Shown in pieces: positions 44,176 through 52,999 of a DNA stretch of 64,000 nucleotides; position 1 is the stretch's first letter, and each line of letters starts with the position of its first letter. Position numbers and translations under genes: made by a program. The notes beneath the pieces were generated by a model that did not search any database, was not told where the DNA came from, and was given only the letters and a program-made list of their open reading frames with translations. The stretch is from Bacteroidota bacterium (lineage in GTDB: Bacteria > Bacteroidota > Bacteroidia > Cytophagales > Cyclobacteriaceae): contig JACPVX010000029.1 in assembly GCA_016191555.1 (NCBI GenBank), positions 176,706 through 240,705 on the forward strand. The letters run 5' to 3'.

Positions 44176-46287
44176 TCAAGACATGATTTGAAAAACGATA
44201 AACGCGGATATATATGCTAAACCGGTCATATACGCCAACTGTATCAGCGGCCACTTCCAGCCTTTGGTTTCGCGTTTAACAATAGCGAGCGTGCTCATGC
44301 ACTGCATGGCAAAGGTGTAGAAAATCAACAATGACATACCCACGGCCGGGGTGTAGCGCGGGCCGCCTGTTTCCGGATTAATTTCTTTGCGCAAGCGCAG
44401 TTTGATGGTGGGTTGATCTTCGGCACTGCCAATGCTATAAATGGTGGCTATGGTGCCAACGAATACTTCACGAGCCGCAAAAGAGGTAACGAGCGCAATG
44501 CCGATCTTCCAATCAAAACCCAATGGGGCAATCAAGGGCTCTATGGCTTTTCCCAATTTGCCTGCATAGGAATGTTCGAGCTTGTAAGATGCCACCCGGT
44601 TCTGAATTTCCCCTTCTGACCAATGTTCTTGAACGGCTTGCGCTTGCACCACCTGTTTGGCTGCATTCATCTCGTCAATTGGGCCATAACTGGCCAGCAC
44701 CCAAAGTATAATGGAGATCGCAAGAATTACTCGGCCCGCTTCAAACACAAATGTTTTTGTTTTCTCGATGATGGTAAATCCAACATTCGACCACCGTGGC
44801 ATGCGGTAGGTTGGCAGCTCCATAATCAAAAAACTGCGCTCGGTGGTCTTGATCAAAAACTTCATGCCCCATGCAGAAAGGATGGCGGCTAAAAATCCCA
44901 GCAAATACAAACCCATCAACACCAAGCCTTGGTAGTTAAAGAAGCCCCATAATTTAATATCGGGAATGATAAGAGCCACTAAAATGGTGAACACCGGAAG
45001 CCGTGCGGAGCAACTCATAAACGGAGTTACAAAAATGGTGATGAGGCGCTCCTTCCAATTATCGATGGTGCGCGTTGCCATAATCGCAGGAATGGCACAA
45101 GCCCATCCGGACATCAGTGGCACAACGCTTTTTCCGTTGAGGCCAAACTTGCGCATGATTTTGTCCATCAAAAACACAACGCGTGCCATGTAGCCGCTCT
45201 CTTCCAGAATGGCAATGAATGCAAATAGAATGGCGATCTGTGGAATGAAAATGACAATGCCTCCAATACCAGGAACTATGCCTTGCGACAGCAATTCAAA
45301 AAATGGACCTTCGGGTAATTCTTTAGCCAGCACATTACTCAATCGCGCAAACGATGAGTCGATGAAGTCCATGGGTATTTGCGCCCACGCAAAAATGGCC
45401 TGGAAAATCAAAAACAAAACCGCGAAGAAAATGACGTAGCCTCCCACTTTGTGCGTGAGCACTTTGTCGATGCCGTGTGATACGCGCTTCCAATCGCGGT
45501 GCGATGGTTTGACGATGGCCGTATTTAGCAATTCCTGAATAAAGCCATAGCGCATAATCGTTTCGGCACCTTGATATTTATGCGGAAAAAACGAATGCTC
45601 TTTGGCGATGACTTTGATTTCGTTGCGTTGCTCGGGTTTTAAAAAAATTAAATTATCCGTTTGTTGCAAAAAGTGATACGCTTCATAATCGGTAGCAAGT
45701 TGAAATTTCTCACGAATCACTCCAATTACTTTTTTGATCTCGTCACCAATTTGAAAAACGGATTTACGCGAAGCAGCTAAGGGTTGCGCAAGGACTTTCT
45801 TCAATTCAAAAATGCCATGACCTTTGCGCGCGTTGATCATCACCACCGGCATATCCAATGAAGCCGATAATTTTTTTACATCGATGCTCAGGCCCGATTT
45901 TGCCGCCAGATCCATCATGTTCAAAGCCACAATGGTGGGAATCTTCAAATCAATGAGCTGGGTGAGCAGCAGCATACAATTTTTTAAATTCGTAGCATCG
46001 GCAATCAATACTACCTTATCGGGATAGAGGTTGTTCTGTTGATCAGAGAAAATTTCGGTTACAATTTTTTCGTCCAGCGTGCGCGGATATAAACTGTAAA
46101 TGCCCGGTAAGTCGATGATTTCAGCTTGCGTGTTATTATCTAATTGACAATATCCGATTCGTTTGTCAACAGTAACTCCGGGAAAGTTTCCAATTTTTTG
46201 ATTGAGGCCAGTCAGGTGATTGAATAGCGAAGACTTACCCGCATTGGGTTTACCTGTTAATGCTATTTTGAGTTTGCCAGCCTCCAT
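44176..46287 (-). CDS. feoB: Ferrous iron transporter FeoB
   Basis: A 703-residue membrane GTPase. The G domain has GKPNAGKSS (G1, 12-20), the G2/G3 region with DLPGIYSL, and ALNMMD (G4-like). Gate domains contain two 'Gate' repeats (FFAVLFLIFQAIFAW ... and MSGWACAIPAIMATRTI with conserved Cys). It imports Fe2+ into the cytosol. Its ATG overlaps the feoA stop by one base (TAATG), a translational coupling typical of feoAB. The protein is of normal length. Confidence 0.97.
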   Translation of the reverse strand: MEAGKLKIALTGKPNAGKSSLFNHLTGLNQKIGNFPGVTVDKRIGYCQLDNNTQAEIIDLPGIYSLYPRTLDEKIVTEIFSDQQNNLYPDKVVLIADATNLKNCMLLLTQLIDLKIPTIVALNMMDLAAKSGLSIDVKKLSASLDMPVVMINARKGHGIFELKKVLAQPLAASRKSVFQIGDEIKKVIGVIREKFQLATDYEAYHFLQQTDNLIFLKPEQRNEIKVIAKEHSFFPHKYQGAETIMRYGFIQELLNTAIVKPSHRDWKRVSHGIDKVLTHKVGGYVIFFAVLFLIFQAIFAWAQIPMDFIDSSFARLSNVLAKELPEGPFFELLSQGIVPGIGGIVIFIPQIAILFAFIAILEESGYMARVVFLMDKIMRKFGLNGKSVVPLMSGWACAIPAIMATRTIDNWKERLITIFVTPFMSCSARLPVFTILVALIIPDIKLWGFFNYQGLVLMGLYLLGFLAAILSAWGMKFLIKTTERSFLIMELPTYRMPRWSNVGFTIIEKTKTFVFEAGRVILAISIILWVLASYGPIDEMNAAKQVVQAQAVQEHWSEGEIQNRVASYKLEHSYAGKLGKAIEPLIAPLGFDWKIGIALVTSFAAREVFVGTIATIYSIGSAEDQPTIKLRLRKEINPETGGPRYTPAVGMSLLIFYTFAMQCMSTLAIVKRETKGWKWPLIQLAYMTGLAYISAFIVFQIMS

Positions 46288-46511
46288 TAATTAATGATTG
46301 AAATGGTGGCCGCCTCCTCTACGCGAAGTGATAAATCAACATCAGACACACTGACGCAAACAGGATCTCCGAAGGGAGCAGAAAAGTTAAATCGAATGGC
46401 GGTGCCCGGCAATAAACCCATTTCTAAAAGCTTTAATCCAATCTGTTCATCACTAAAGCCTGCTATTACGGCTGTTTCTCCAGGCAACATTTCCGCAACA
46501 TTTTTGGCCAT
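46287..46511 (-). CDS. feoA: Ferrous iron transport accessory protein FeoA
   Basis: A 74-residue SH3-like protein with the FeoA pattern: LPGETAVIAGFSDEQIGLKLLEMGLLPGTAIRF, and a basic/acidic end (VCVSVSDVDLSLRVEEAATI). It modulates FeoB. It is the first gene of feoAB, and its promoter region contains a quasi-palindrome. Length is normal for the family. Confidence 0.95.
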   Translation of the reverse strand: MAKNVAEMLPGETAVIAGFSDEQIGLKLLEMGLLPGTAIRFNFSAPFGDPVCVSVSDVDLSLRVEEAATISIIN

Positions 46512-46517
46512 TCGTTA

Positions 46518-46570
46518 TTTAGACTGATTTTAAACTGCGCGAATATAGAGGGCTCGAATCTGCAAAACAA
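46518..46570 (-). promoter_or_regulatory. feoA promoter with possible metal-regulator operator
   Basis: On the minus strand TTG (46568-46570), then N20, then TATATTCG (46540-46547) approximate the -33/-7 signals. The 17-base quasi-palindrome TTTAGACTGATTTTAAA (46518-46534 on +) covers the predicted start and resembles DtxR/MntR-type boxes. It begins seven bases from the ATG. Regulatory identity is inference. Confidence 0.4.
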
Positions 46571-46617
46571 TGATTCGGATCAGTTTCTACCGATTTCAAA
46601 AAAAATATAACCTTTCG

Positions 46618-47625
46618 CTAACCCGGACGAAATTTGGAGCTTTTTAGGATTTGCTCGGGGTTAGAAAGCTTCATTAGTTTAGGTAATGACGCTGACTGGG
46701 CATTCTTCTTCGCAAATTCTGTTACAATCTGCCAGCCGATCCACACGCCAATTCGACCGGGGCACTGGTCACCAATCTCAATGGTGGTGGGGCGTTCGTC
46801 AATGTATTTTTGTTTGATGTTTTTGGCGGTGTTAAAAAACACCTCGCGCTCGACTAAATGCTTCCAAATGATGTCGGTGTTTTCGCGAGCGCCATTGATT
46901 TCTTTTGATGTATAGCCAATAAAAACACTATCGGGTACACAAGGCAACATTTGCTTGGCGAAGTAATACGCCTTACCATACGCAATCATGTCCGCCAGCA
47001 CGGTTTTGTCTTGGGGATTTACCGTGTTGATACGCCCATCAATGCCATACAATAACATGGTGGATGGCACCACAAATTCTTTGGTGTATCTGCGCAGCAT
47101 ATATTCATACATGTTCGGTTGATACTTCGCTCCGTGACCTAAAAAATAATCGAGGCCTACAATGACGAGCGAGTCGCTTACAAATAAGTCGCTCTCCATT
47201 CCTGTAATGACTGTTTCAATTTTGGGGATTTGAATTTCGGGGTAATAGTATTTGAGGTTGGTAAATGCTTGTGTAAATTCTTTTTTTAGTCCAGAACCAT
47301 CGCCAAAGACGCGTTTCGTTTCCATCAACAAGGTGTCAAACGCTGGGTTGGTAAATCTGCGATACAATTCGTTGATAAAAACAGAATCATCCGGGTAAGC
47401 CGAACGGTTGAAAAACACATCGCGCATGGCGGTATGGCGCGAGAAAAAATCGACTAATTGTTTTTTAGAATGGAATTGAAGTATGGAATCTTCCAATGAT
47501 TGAAAAGCTATTTCTACTTTTATGTTAGCCGTTTCCGGTTGAAAAGCGCATTCTTCCGTTGGGTCGGATGTACATTGCGCGAATAAAAACAGAACGAAGA
47601 GGATTGCTAGTGCGGATTTGTTCAT
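46618..47625 (-). CDS. gldB: Gliding motility lipoprotein GldB
   Basis: About 335 residues from ATG 47625; a longer frame from 47850 overlaps the next gene and lacks a signal. The lipobox is LFAQC (Cys17). GLDYFLGHGAKYQPNMYEYMLRRY and the closing IEIGDQCPGRIGVWIGWQIV are characteristic of GldB, a gliding/type IX-linked lipoprotein. gldC, which often follows gldB, is not adjacent here. It is divergent from the kinase gene. Confidence 0.92.
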   Translation of the reverse strand: MNKSALAILFVLFLFAQCTSDPTEECAFQPETANIKVEIAFQSLEDSILQFHSKKQLVDFFSRHTAMRDVFFNRSAYPDDSVFINELYRRFTNPAFDTLLMETKRVFGDGSGLKKEFTQAFTNLKYYYPEIQIPKIETVITGMESDLFVSDSLVIVGLDYFLGHGAKYQPNMYEYMLRRYTKEFVVPSTMLLYGIDGRINTVNPQDKTVLADMIAYGKAYYFAKQMLPCVPDSVFIGYTSKEINGARENTDIIWKHLVEREVFFNTAKNIKQKYIDERPTTIEIGDQCPGRIGVWIGWQIVTEFAKKNAQSASLPKLMKLSNPEQILKSSKFRPG

Positions 47626-47800
47626 ACCCAAGGATTGTAAGAAGCCGCAAAGAAACGCAAATTCCGAAGCAATTCGTATTGCATTCAGCCAAAGAAAATG
47701 ATGACTTACCGAAAAGGAGCCATGGCGCTTGTTTCCGTCCTTTAAGATTTGCGAAAGTGAAAGTAAAAAGTCGACATTCGTGGTTGAATAAAAAATTCTT

Positions 47801-48430
47801 GTGAGTAAAATAAAACACATTGCCGTTGCCGGAAACATCGGATCGGGCAAAACTACCTTGACTGAAAAATTGGCTAAACATTACAACTGGACACCTTTGT
47901 TCGAATCGGTAGATCATAATCCCTATCTGCGTGATTTTTATGAAGACATGACGCGTTGGGCGTTTCACTTGCAGATTTATTTTCTAAACAGTCGATTTAC
48001 TCAAGTGCGGCAAATCCGCGAAAGCGAAAAAACGATTATTCAAGACCGTACGATCTATGAGGACGCACACATCTTCGCAGCCAATCTGCACAAGAGTGGT
48101 CATATCAACGAGCGCGACTATCAAAGTTATCTGGACATTTTTAATTCGATGATCAACTTTGTGCAACCACCCGATTTGTTGATTTATCTCAAAGCGGATA
48201 TTCCCAAGCTGGTGCAGCAAATACAAAAGCGTAACCGCGATTTCGAATTCAATATCAAACTCGAATATCTAAAGACACTCAACGAGCACTATGAAAAATG
48301 GATTGGCGGCTACAAGCACGGAAAGCTGCTGGTGATTGATGTCAACAAGCTAGACTTTGTGGCGAACATCGAAGATTTCTCTCAGATTGTAGGCAGAGTA
48401 GATTTGGAATTGAATAGTTTGTTTGGGTGA
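47801..48430 (+). CDS. Deoxynucleoside kinase
   Basis: A 209-residue P-loop kinase starting at GTG. It shows GNIGSGKT (11-18), the DRTIYEDAHIFA motif (ERS/DRx-type lid region), and QKRNRDFE. This matches deoxynucleoside kinases (dNK/dGK-like) that phosphorylate salvaged deoxynucleosides. Substrate preference cannot be read. The 175-base divergent gap with gldB shows no perfect promoter. Confidence 0.9.
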   Translation: MSKIKHIAVAGNIGSGKTTLTEKLAKHYNWTPLFESVDHNPYLRDFYEDMTRWAFHLQIYFLNSRFTQVRQIRESEKTIIQDRTIYEDAHIFAANLHKSGHINERDYQSYLDIFNSMINFVQPPDLLIYLKADIPKLVQQIQKRNRDFEFNIKLEYLKTLNEHYEKWIGGYKHGKLLVIDVNKLDFVANIEDFSQIVGRVDLELNSLFG

Positions 48431-48435
48431 TTTTG

Positions 48436-48465
48436 TTACCACGAAGAAACGCAAGCACATAGGGC
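48436..48465. repeat. Degenerate ACCACGAAG-type intergenic repeat (copy 1)
   Basis: Just after the kinase stop, ttaccacgaagaaacgcaag and following bases show the ACCAC(G/A)AAG...CGCAAGCAC rhythm seen in many environmental bacterial genomes after stop codons. A second, better copy is at 55523-55548. No gene is encoded. Confidence 0.4.
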
Positions 48466-48498
48466 TATTTAAATTAAAACCGCCTCCGTATTATCCTA

Positions 48499-49527
48499 TC
48501 AATGATTCTTCACGTAGTTCTCCCACTTCTCCAAAACTTCTTTGAAGTCGGTAGGTAATTCAGAATCAAATTGTAAAAACTTTTGCGTTGTGGGATGAAT
48601 GAAACCCAATGATTTAGCGTGTAGGGCTTGTCGCGGAATAATTTTAAAGCAGTTGTCGACAAACTGTTTGTATTTCGAAAAGACGGTTCCTTTTAAAACG
48701 TCATTTCCGCCATACGTAGCGTCATTAAACAACGTGTGGCCGATGTACTTCATGTGCGCTCGTATCTGATGCGTGCGACCTGTCTCCAACTTACATTCGA
48801 TCAGCGACACGTAGCGAAGGTCTTTCAATAATTTATAATGCGTGATGGCCGTGCGACCAAAATCTCCTTCCGGAAATGCGGTTGTAATTCTTCGGTCTTT
48901 CAAACTGCGACCCACATTTACATTGATGGTACCTTCTTCCGGATTGGGAACACCCCACACTATGGCGTTGTAGGTTCGCTCGATGCTGTGATCGAAAAAT
49001 TGTTTGGCCAACGAGTTCATCGCTACTTCGGTCTTGGCAATCACCAATAAACCAGACGTGTCCTTATCAATGCGATGCACCAATCCCGGACGACCGGCAT
49101 TGTTCTTCATCTCGGGCAAATTTTGAAAGTGAAAAGCAAGTGCGTTCACCAACGTGCCAGTCCAATTTTGATAAGCAGGATGCACTACCATGCCAGCCTC
49201 TTTGTTCACTACCAGCAAGTGTTCATCTTCAAAAACAATATTCAGCGGAATATTTTCCGGCTTCACATCGGTATCGCGTGGCGGCTCGGGCAACTCTACT
49301 GTAATCACATCGTGTGGATGTATTTTGTAATTGGGTTTGATTGGCTTGTCGTTTACTTTGACAAAGCCATCGTGTATGCCGGTTTGAATTTTGGAGCGCG
49401 TAACGTTGGGCAAGCGATCCATCAAAAATTTATCGATGCGCAAGAGGCTTTGACCGGCATCTGCTACAATGCGGTGGTGTTCAAAAAGTTCGTCATCCAG
49501 TTCATCGGGTTCTTCGTCTTGCCTCAT
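48499..49527 (-). CDS. RluA-family 23S rRNA pseudouridine synthase (RluD-like)
   Basis: A 342-residue enzyme with an N-terminal S4 domain (about 30-75) and the catalytic PseudoU domain containing RPGLVHRIDKDTSGLLVIAK (Asp154 in HRID). The later RTHQIRAHMKYIGHTLFNDATYGG is the RluA/RluD signature. The length and S4 domain fit RluD, which modifies helix 69 of 23S rRNA, but RluC is not excluded. The start overlaps the DUF1801 gene by 26 bases. Confidence 0.9.
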   Translation of the reverse strand: MRQDEEPDELDDELFEHHRIVADAGQSLLRIDKFLMDRLPNVTRSKIQTGIHDGFVKVNDKPIKPNYKIHPHDVITVELPEPPRDTDVKPENIPLNIVFEDEHLLVVNKEAGMVVHPAYQNWTGTLVNALAFHFQNLPEMKNNAGRPGLVHRIDKDTSGLLVIAKTEVAMNSLAKQFFDHSIERTYNAIVWGVPNPEEGTINVNVGRSLKDRRITTAFPEGDFGRTAITHYKLLKDLRYVSLIECKLETGRTHQIRAHMKYIGHTLFNDATYGGNDVLKGTVFSKYKQFVDNCFKIIPRQALHAKSLGFIHPTTQKFLQFDSELPTDFKEVLEKWENYVKNH

Positions 49528-49900
49528 TCGCTTTCTTTTTCTGTTGTTCGTGGTATTCGTTTAAAATGGCTGCTTCGTTCAAAATGTGGCGAACGGCATC
49601 TGCCTTTTCGTGTAATTCGGCTAAGCTATGAAAATGAATTGAGCGAATGTACTTTCTGTCTTTTATTTCGAGTAAACCTTGCTCATTGGACAACTCATGG
49701 CCGCGCACTAAACCAATGTAAGCGCCATCAAACTTAGGGCTGAGATAACAGAGCGGTCCGTGGAAATAAAAGAACGGAACCGAGTAACTGATCTTTTCTT
49801 GTACGTGTGGCCCCACATCTAATATCATGCTGCGCAGAACACTCATGATTTGCGCTTGAGTTTTAGGGCGCTCCGAAATGTACGCTTGAACTGAATCCAT
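49502..49900 (-). CDS. DUF1801 domain protein
   Basis: A small protein of about 132 residues (ATG 49900; another ATG at 49921). MDSVQAYISERP ... VREKIS-type pattern (VQEKISYSVPFFYFHGPLCYLSP) is the DUF1801/YdhG-like core seen in Bacteroidota. A basic tail ends in RRRTR. Function unknown. The end of the coding region overlaps the start of the pseudouridine synthase gene, so the two are co-translated. Confidence 0.78.
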   Translation of the reverse strand: MDSVQAYISERPKTQAQIMSVLRSMILDVGPHVQEKISYSVPFFYFHGPLCYLSPKFDGAYIGLVRGHELSNEQGLLEIKDRKYIRSIHFHSLAELHEKADAVRHILNEAAILNEYHEQQKKKANEARRRTR

Positions 49901-49954
49901 TCCTTTGTGAATTGATATCACAAAGATACTTCGTGCAGCGATGAGTTGAGTTGG

Positions 49955-52306
49955 CTATTTCAAATTCGTTTCAAATAGTTTTAAGATGCGTTTGTATTCA
50001 TCCGTCCAACTGCTGGGCTCCACAAATCCATGATCTTCCATCGGATAAGCAGCCAACTCCCAATTATTTTTTCCCAGCTCAATTAATCGCTGTGAAAGGC
50101 GCACGGCATCCTGAAAGTGAACATTGGTATCCACCATACCATGACAAATCAAAAGATGTCCTTTCAATCCTTGTGCATGATAGAGTGGCGAACTTTTTAC
50201 GTAAGCCACGCTATCTGCAAATGGCTCGTTTAGAATATTGGCTGTATATGGATGATTGTAGTGCGCCCAATCTGTTACAGGTCGCAAGGCAGCACCGGCT
50301 GCAAAAACATCAGGAGTAGTAAACATGGCCATCAGTGTAATGAAACCACCATACGAGCCCCCATAAATTCCGATGCGCTTAGCGTCAACTTTATAATTAT
50401 CCGTTAACCATTTGGCTCCGTCTACATGATCGGTTAAATCTTTTCCTCCCATGAAGCGATAGATACCCGTGCGCCAGTCGCGGCCGTATCCGGCACTGGC
50501 CCGATAGTCGATGTCTAATACCGTGTATCCTTTATCCACCAATAAATTGTGGAACATGTATTCACGAAAGTAAGAGCTCCACCACTTATGTGCGTTTTGC
50601 AAATAACCAGCACCGTGTACAAATACCACGGCTGCGCCATTGGGCTTTGCGGGCGCATACACACGTGCATACACATCGCCTCCATCGCGGGCTTTGAAGG
50701 TGGTGACGAGCGGATCTTTCCAAGCATACGATTTAAACTCTGCAGAAAGTGATTCTGTAATTTGTGTTGGCTTGGCGCCCGTTTTGTTTTCCTGAATGTA
50801 TAATTCCCAAGGTTTATTGCTATACGAATAGCGATACGCTAACCATTTCTCGTCCGGAGATAAAGAGACTTCATGTGCCCCAACCATCGAAGTGAGTTTC
50901 TCTTCTTTGCCACCGGTTACCGGCATTTTGTAGAAATGTTTTTCACCGGGATGCGCCTCATTGGTCGTGAGGTAAAAATATTTTTTATCGTTTGATAATT
51001 GTGCTTGCTGCACCTCATACTTACCTGAAGTCAACGCTTGTTTTTTGTTGGTAGTAACATCCACTACATAAAGATGTGAGTAGCCGGATTCCTCTGAATG
51101 AAACCATACCATTTTATTGTCGCTTAACCAACCCATGTTGGCGACACCAAAAAATCCTCCGGTGCCCGGCCCGCCAATCCACGCCTCATCATGTTGGTGA
51201 TCGATGAGTGTCAATTTCTGTGTTGCCGGATTCAACGAGACAATCCAGCGATCTTTATTGTCAGCGGAACGAATTGAAAATGCATTTTGCTTTCCATCGT
51301 CTGACCAAACTAAACCTTGATAGGTAACAGCCCGCGGAGTGGGTTTGCTGTCCTTCTTCTCTTCTTTGGCAATTGCATAGTCTTTTTTGTACTCAGGTTG
51401 AGTAGTGATGCCTGGAAGCTCATTTGTCTTGACTGCTAATGTTGTATCGCGCATCACATCATAAACAAACAACTCCTGACTATTCATAGGCGCGCCTACT
51501 TTGGTGCGAGCCGGAATATCTTCGGTAAAGCCGGATTCAGTAACGTAATTAGGCACGATAGTCGCTTTTCCATTTGCATTTTTGGTGAGGCGGTAGATCA
51601 CAAAGTTTCCATCGGGACTTAGTTGAATGTTATCCAGATTCTTGTCATCCAAATAAATCTCTTTGGGGCGCTTGGGTCGATCTGCTTTGTTGCTCACATC
51701 AGATAGTTTTCGTTCCGTATTGCGTTGCTTTAAAACTTCAAAGTAAGTCAGTTGATCTTCGCGCAACCATTTATCTTGCTCGGTTTTCTTGGGATCTGAT
51801 TTTTTCGTTCCTTTTCTGAAATCGGTCAGTTGCGCAAATTCCCCGCTGCCAAGCGTCCAACTGAATAAATTACCATTCGAATTGAAAATCACTCTTCGTT
51901 CATCTCCAGAAAAAGTGGGATTTGATTCGCGATCAATGGTGTTGGTAATTTGAGTAATGCGATTTGATCCGATGTCAAGTAAAAACAAATCCCCGTTTTT
52001 CTCATACACTTTTTTCGTGCGCGTTTTATTGTATGTTCCGAAAACAGAAGGCAATTGCCTGCGAATGAATGAACTTACTTTAGAAGGTTTGCCGCCAGGA
52101 AGTGTAACCGTATACAAAGAATCGCCCGGAAATTTTTCTGGATTCCAGTTGAAGTAAAGTTGTTTGCTATTTTCCGTCCAAGACAAGTTGGAAGGGGCTA
52201 CGCCTATCCATTTCGGATCGCGCATGATCTTTTCTACTGTTAATTCGCCCAATTGTTGAGAATAGGCTGATACGCTAAAAAGCAAAAAGAATAGAATTCG
52301 ATTCAT
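49955..52306 (-). CDS. Secreted S9 prolyl oligopeptidase (DPP IV-like)
   Basis: A 783-residue exported peptidase (signal ending AYSQQ). A propeller (about 40-500) precedes an alpha/beta hydrolase domain. The triad is readable: Ser651 (GGSYGG), Asp726 (MVDTN), His759 (EDHGF). It removes dipeptides or cleaves after proline in the periplasm. No membrane anchor beyond the signal. It is monocistronic, with the holin-like gene behind it on the same strand. Confidence 0.92.
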   Translation of the reverse strand: MNRILFFLLFSVSAYSQQLGELTVEKIMRDPKWIGVAPSNLSWTENSKQLYFNWNPEKFPGDSLYTVTLPGGKPSKVSSFIRRQLPSVFGTYNKTRTKKVYEKNGDLFLLDIGSNRITQITNTIDRESNPTFSGDERRVIFNSNGNLFSWTLGSGEFAQLTDFRKGTKKSDPKKTEQDKWLREDQLTYFEVLKQRNTERKLSDVSNKADRPKRPKEIYLDDKNLDNIQLSPDGNFVIYRLTKNANGKATIVPNYVTESGFTEDIPARTKVGAPMNSQELFVYDVMRDTTLAVKTNELPGITTQPEYKKDYAIAKEEKKDSKPTPRAVTYQGLVWSDDGKQNAFSIRSADNKDRWIVSLNPATQKLTLIDHQHDEAWIGGPGTGGFFGVANMGWLSDNKMVWFHSEESGYSHLYVVDVTTNKKQALTSGKYEVQQAQLSNDKKYFYLTTNEAHPGEKHFYKMPVTGGKEEKLTSMVGAHEVSLSPDEKWLAYRYSYSNKPWELYIQENKTGAKPTQITESLSAEFKSYAWKDPLVTTFKARDGGDVYARVYAPAKPNGAAVVFVHGAGYLQNAHKWWSSYFREYMFHNLLVDKGYTVLDIDYRASAGYGRDWRTGIYRFMGGKDLTDHVDGAKWLTDNYKVDAKRIGIYGGSYGGFITLMAMFTTPDVFAAGAALRPVTDWAHYNHPYTANILNEPFADSVAYVKSSPLYHAQGLKGHLLICHGMVDTNVHFQDAVRLSQRLIELGKNNWELAAYPMEDHGFVEPSSWTDEYKRILKLFETNLK

Positions 52307-52410
52307 AACTCAGTTGGAATAATTTAGGTAATGATACGATACTTGCGGTATCGAAAGGAAAAGTAAAACAATTGAACAAGTGCCATCTACAGATTTATAT
52401 GAATGGCTGA

Positions 52411-52764
52411 TTAGTCCTTCTTCTTTTTGTCTTTTAGGATATCATCAATGATGCTATTAAAAATCGACATGATGAGACTGAATGCCAGCGCCCACCAAAA
52501 GCCGTTGACAGTAAAGCCGGTTACAAAGTAATCGGTCAATAAAATAATGATTGCATTGATCACCAATAAAAAGAGTCCAAGTGTCATGACGGTGATCGGA
52601 ATAGTGAACAAAATCAAAAGCGGCTTGATGATGATATTGGCGATGGAAAGAACCAAAGCGGTAATCAATGCGGTTTGGTAGTCGGTTACATCCACCCCCG
52701 GCAGCAAATAGGCAGTGGCCAAAACGGCTAAACCATTTAATAAGAAGCGTAGGATAATATTCAT
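52411..52764 (-). CDS. YvlD/phage-holin-4-like membrane protein
   Basis: A 117-residue membrane protein with three to four helices (LLNGLAVLATAYLLPGVDV, LVLSIANIIIKPLLILFTIPITVMTLGLFLLVINAIIILLTDYFV). It matches the family called Phage_holin_4_2 or YvlD, which is chromosomal and not a phage marker. Role unknown; probably envelope stress. A charged tail ends KDKKKKD. Confidence 0.85.
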   Translation of the reverse strand: MNIILRFLLNGLAVLATAYLLPGVDVTDYQTALITALVLSIANIIIKPLLILFTIPITVMTLGLFLLVINAIIILLTDYFVTGFTVNGFWWALAFSLIMSIFNSIIDDILKDKKKKD

Positions 52765-52823
52765 CGGCTTTTTTCAGGAAATATCGTCAAATTTTAAATG
52801 CCTAATTTTAAATAAATTTGAGA

Positions 52824-52907
52824 ATGAGCAATATCAAACTCTTTCAAAGTAAAGAAATACGTTCCGTTTGGGATGAGGAAAGTGGAGATGAGTATTTAAC
52901 GAACTAA
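52824..52907 (+). pseudogene. Truncated BRO-N-like remnant
   Basis: An open frame of 27 codons reads MSNIKLFQSKEIRSVWDEE then SGDEYLTN-stop. The first 18 residues closely resemble the usual start of BRO-N family phage/plasmid proteins (IKLFxxKxIRxxWDEEx). Full-length members continue with WYFSVVDVI-type sequence, which is absent here: the frame ends and nothing more follows. I read it as a decayed fragment. It lies 92 bases upstream of a RhuM-family gene that belongs to the same phage-antirepressor-like group. Confidence 0.55.
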
Positions 52908-52999
52908 TCCAAATCAATCCGCATTTCAATAACTTGAATCAACTCAAACACGCATAAACCAATCCCTCAACTATTGCATTCATTAATCTGAAATATAGG

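Noticed and set aside
49075..49737. 220-codon plus-strand frame
   Set aside because: It is antisense to the pseudouridine synthase and DUF1801 genes, both with strong family motifs.
52411..52764. Phage origin for the holin-like gene
   Set aside because: The YvlD/holin-4-like family is widespread on chromosomes and no other phage gene adjoins it.
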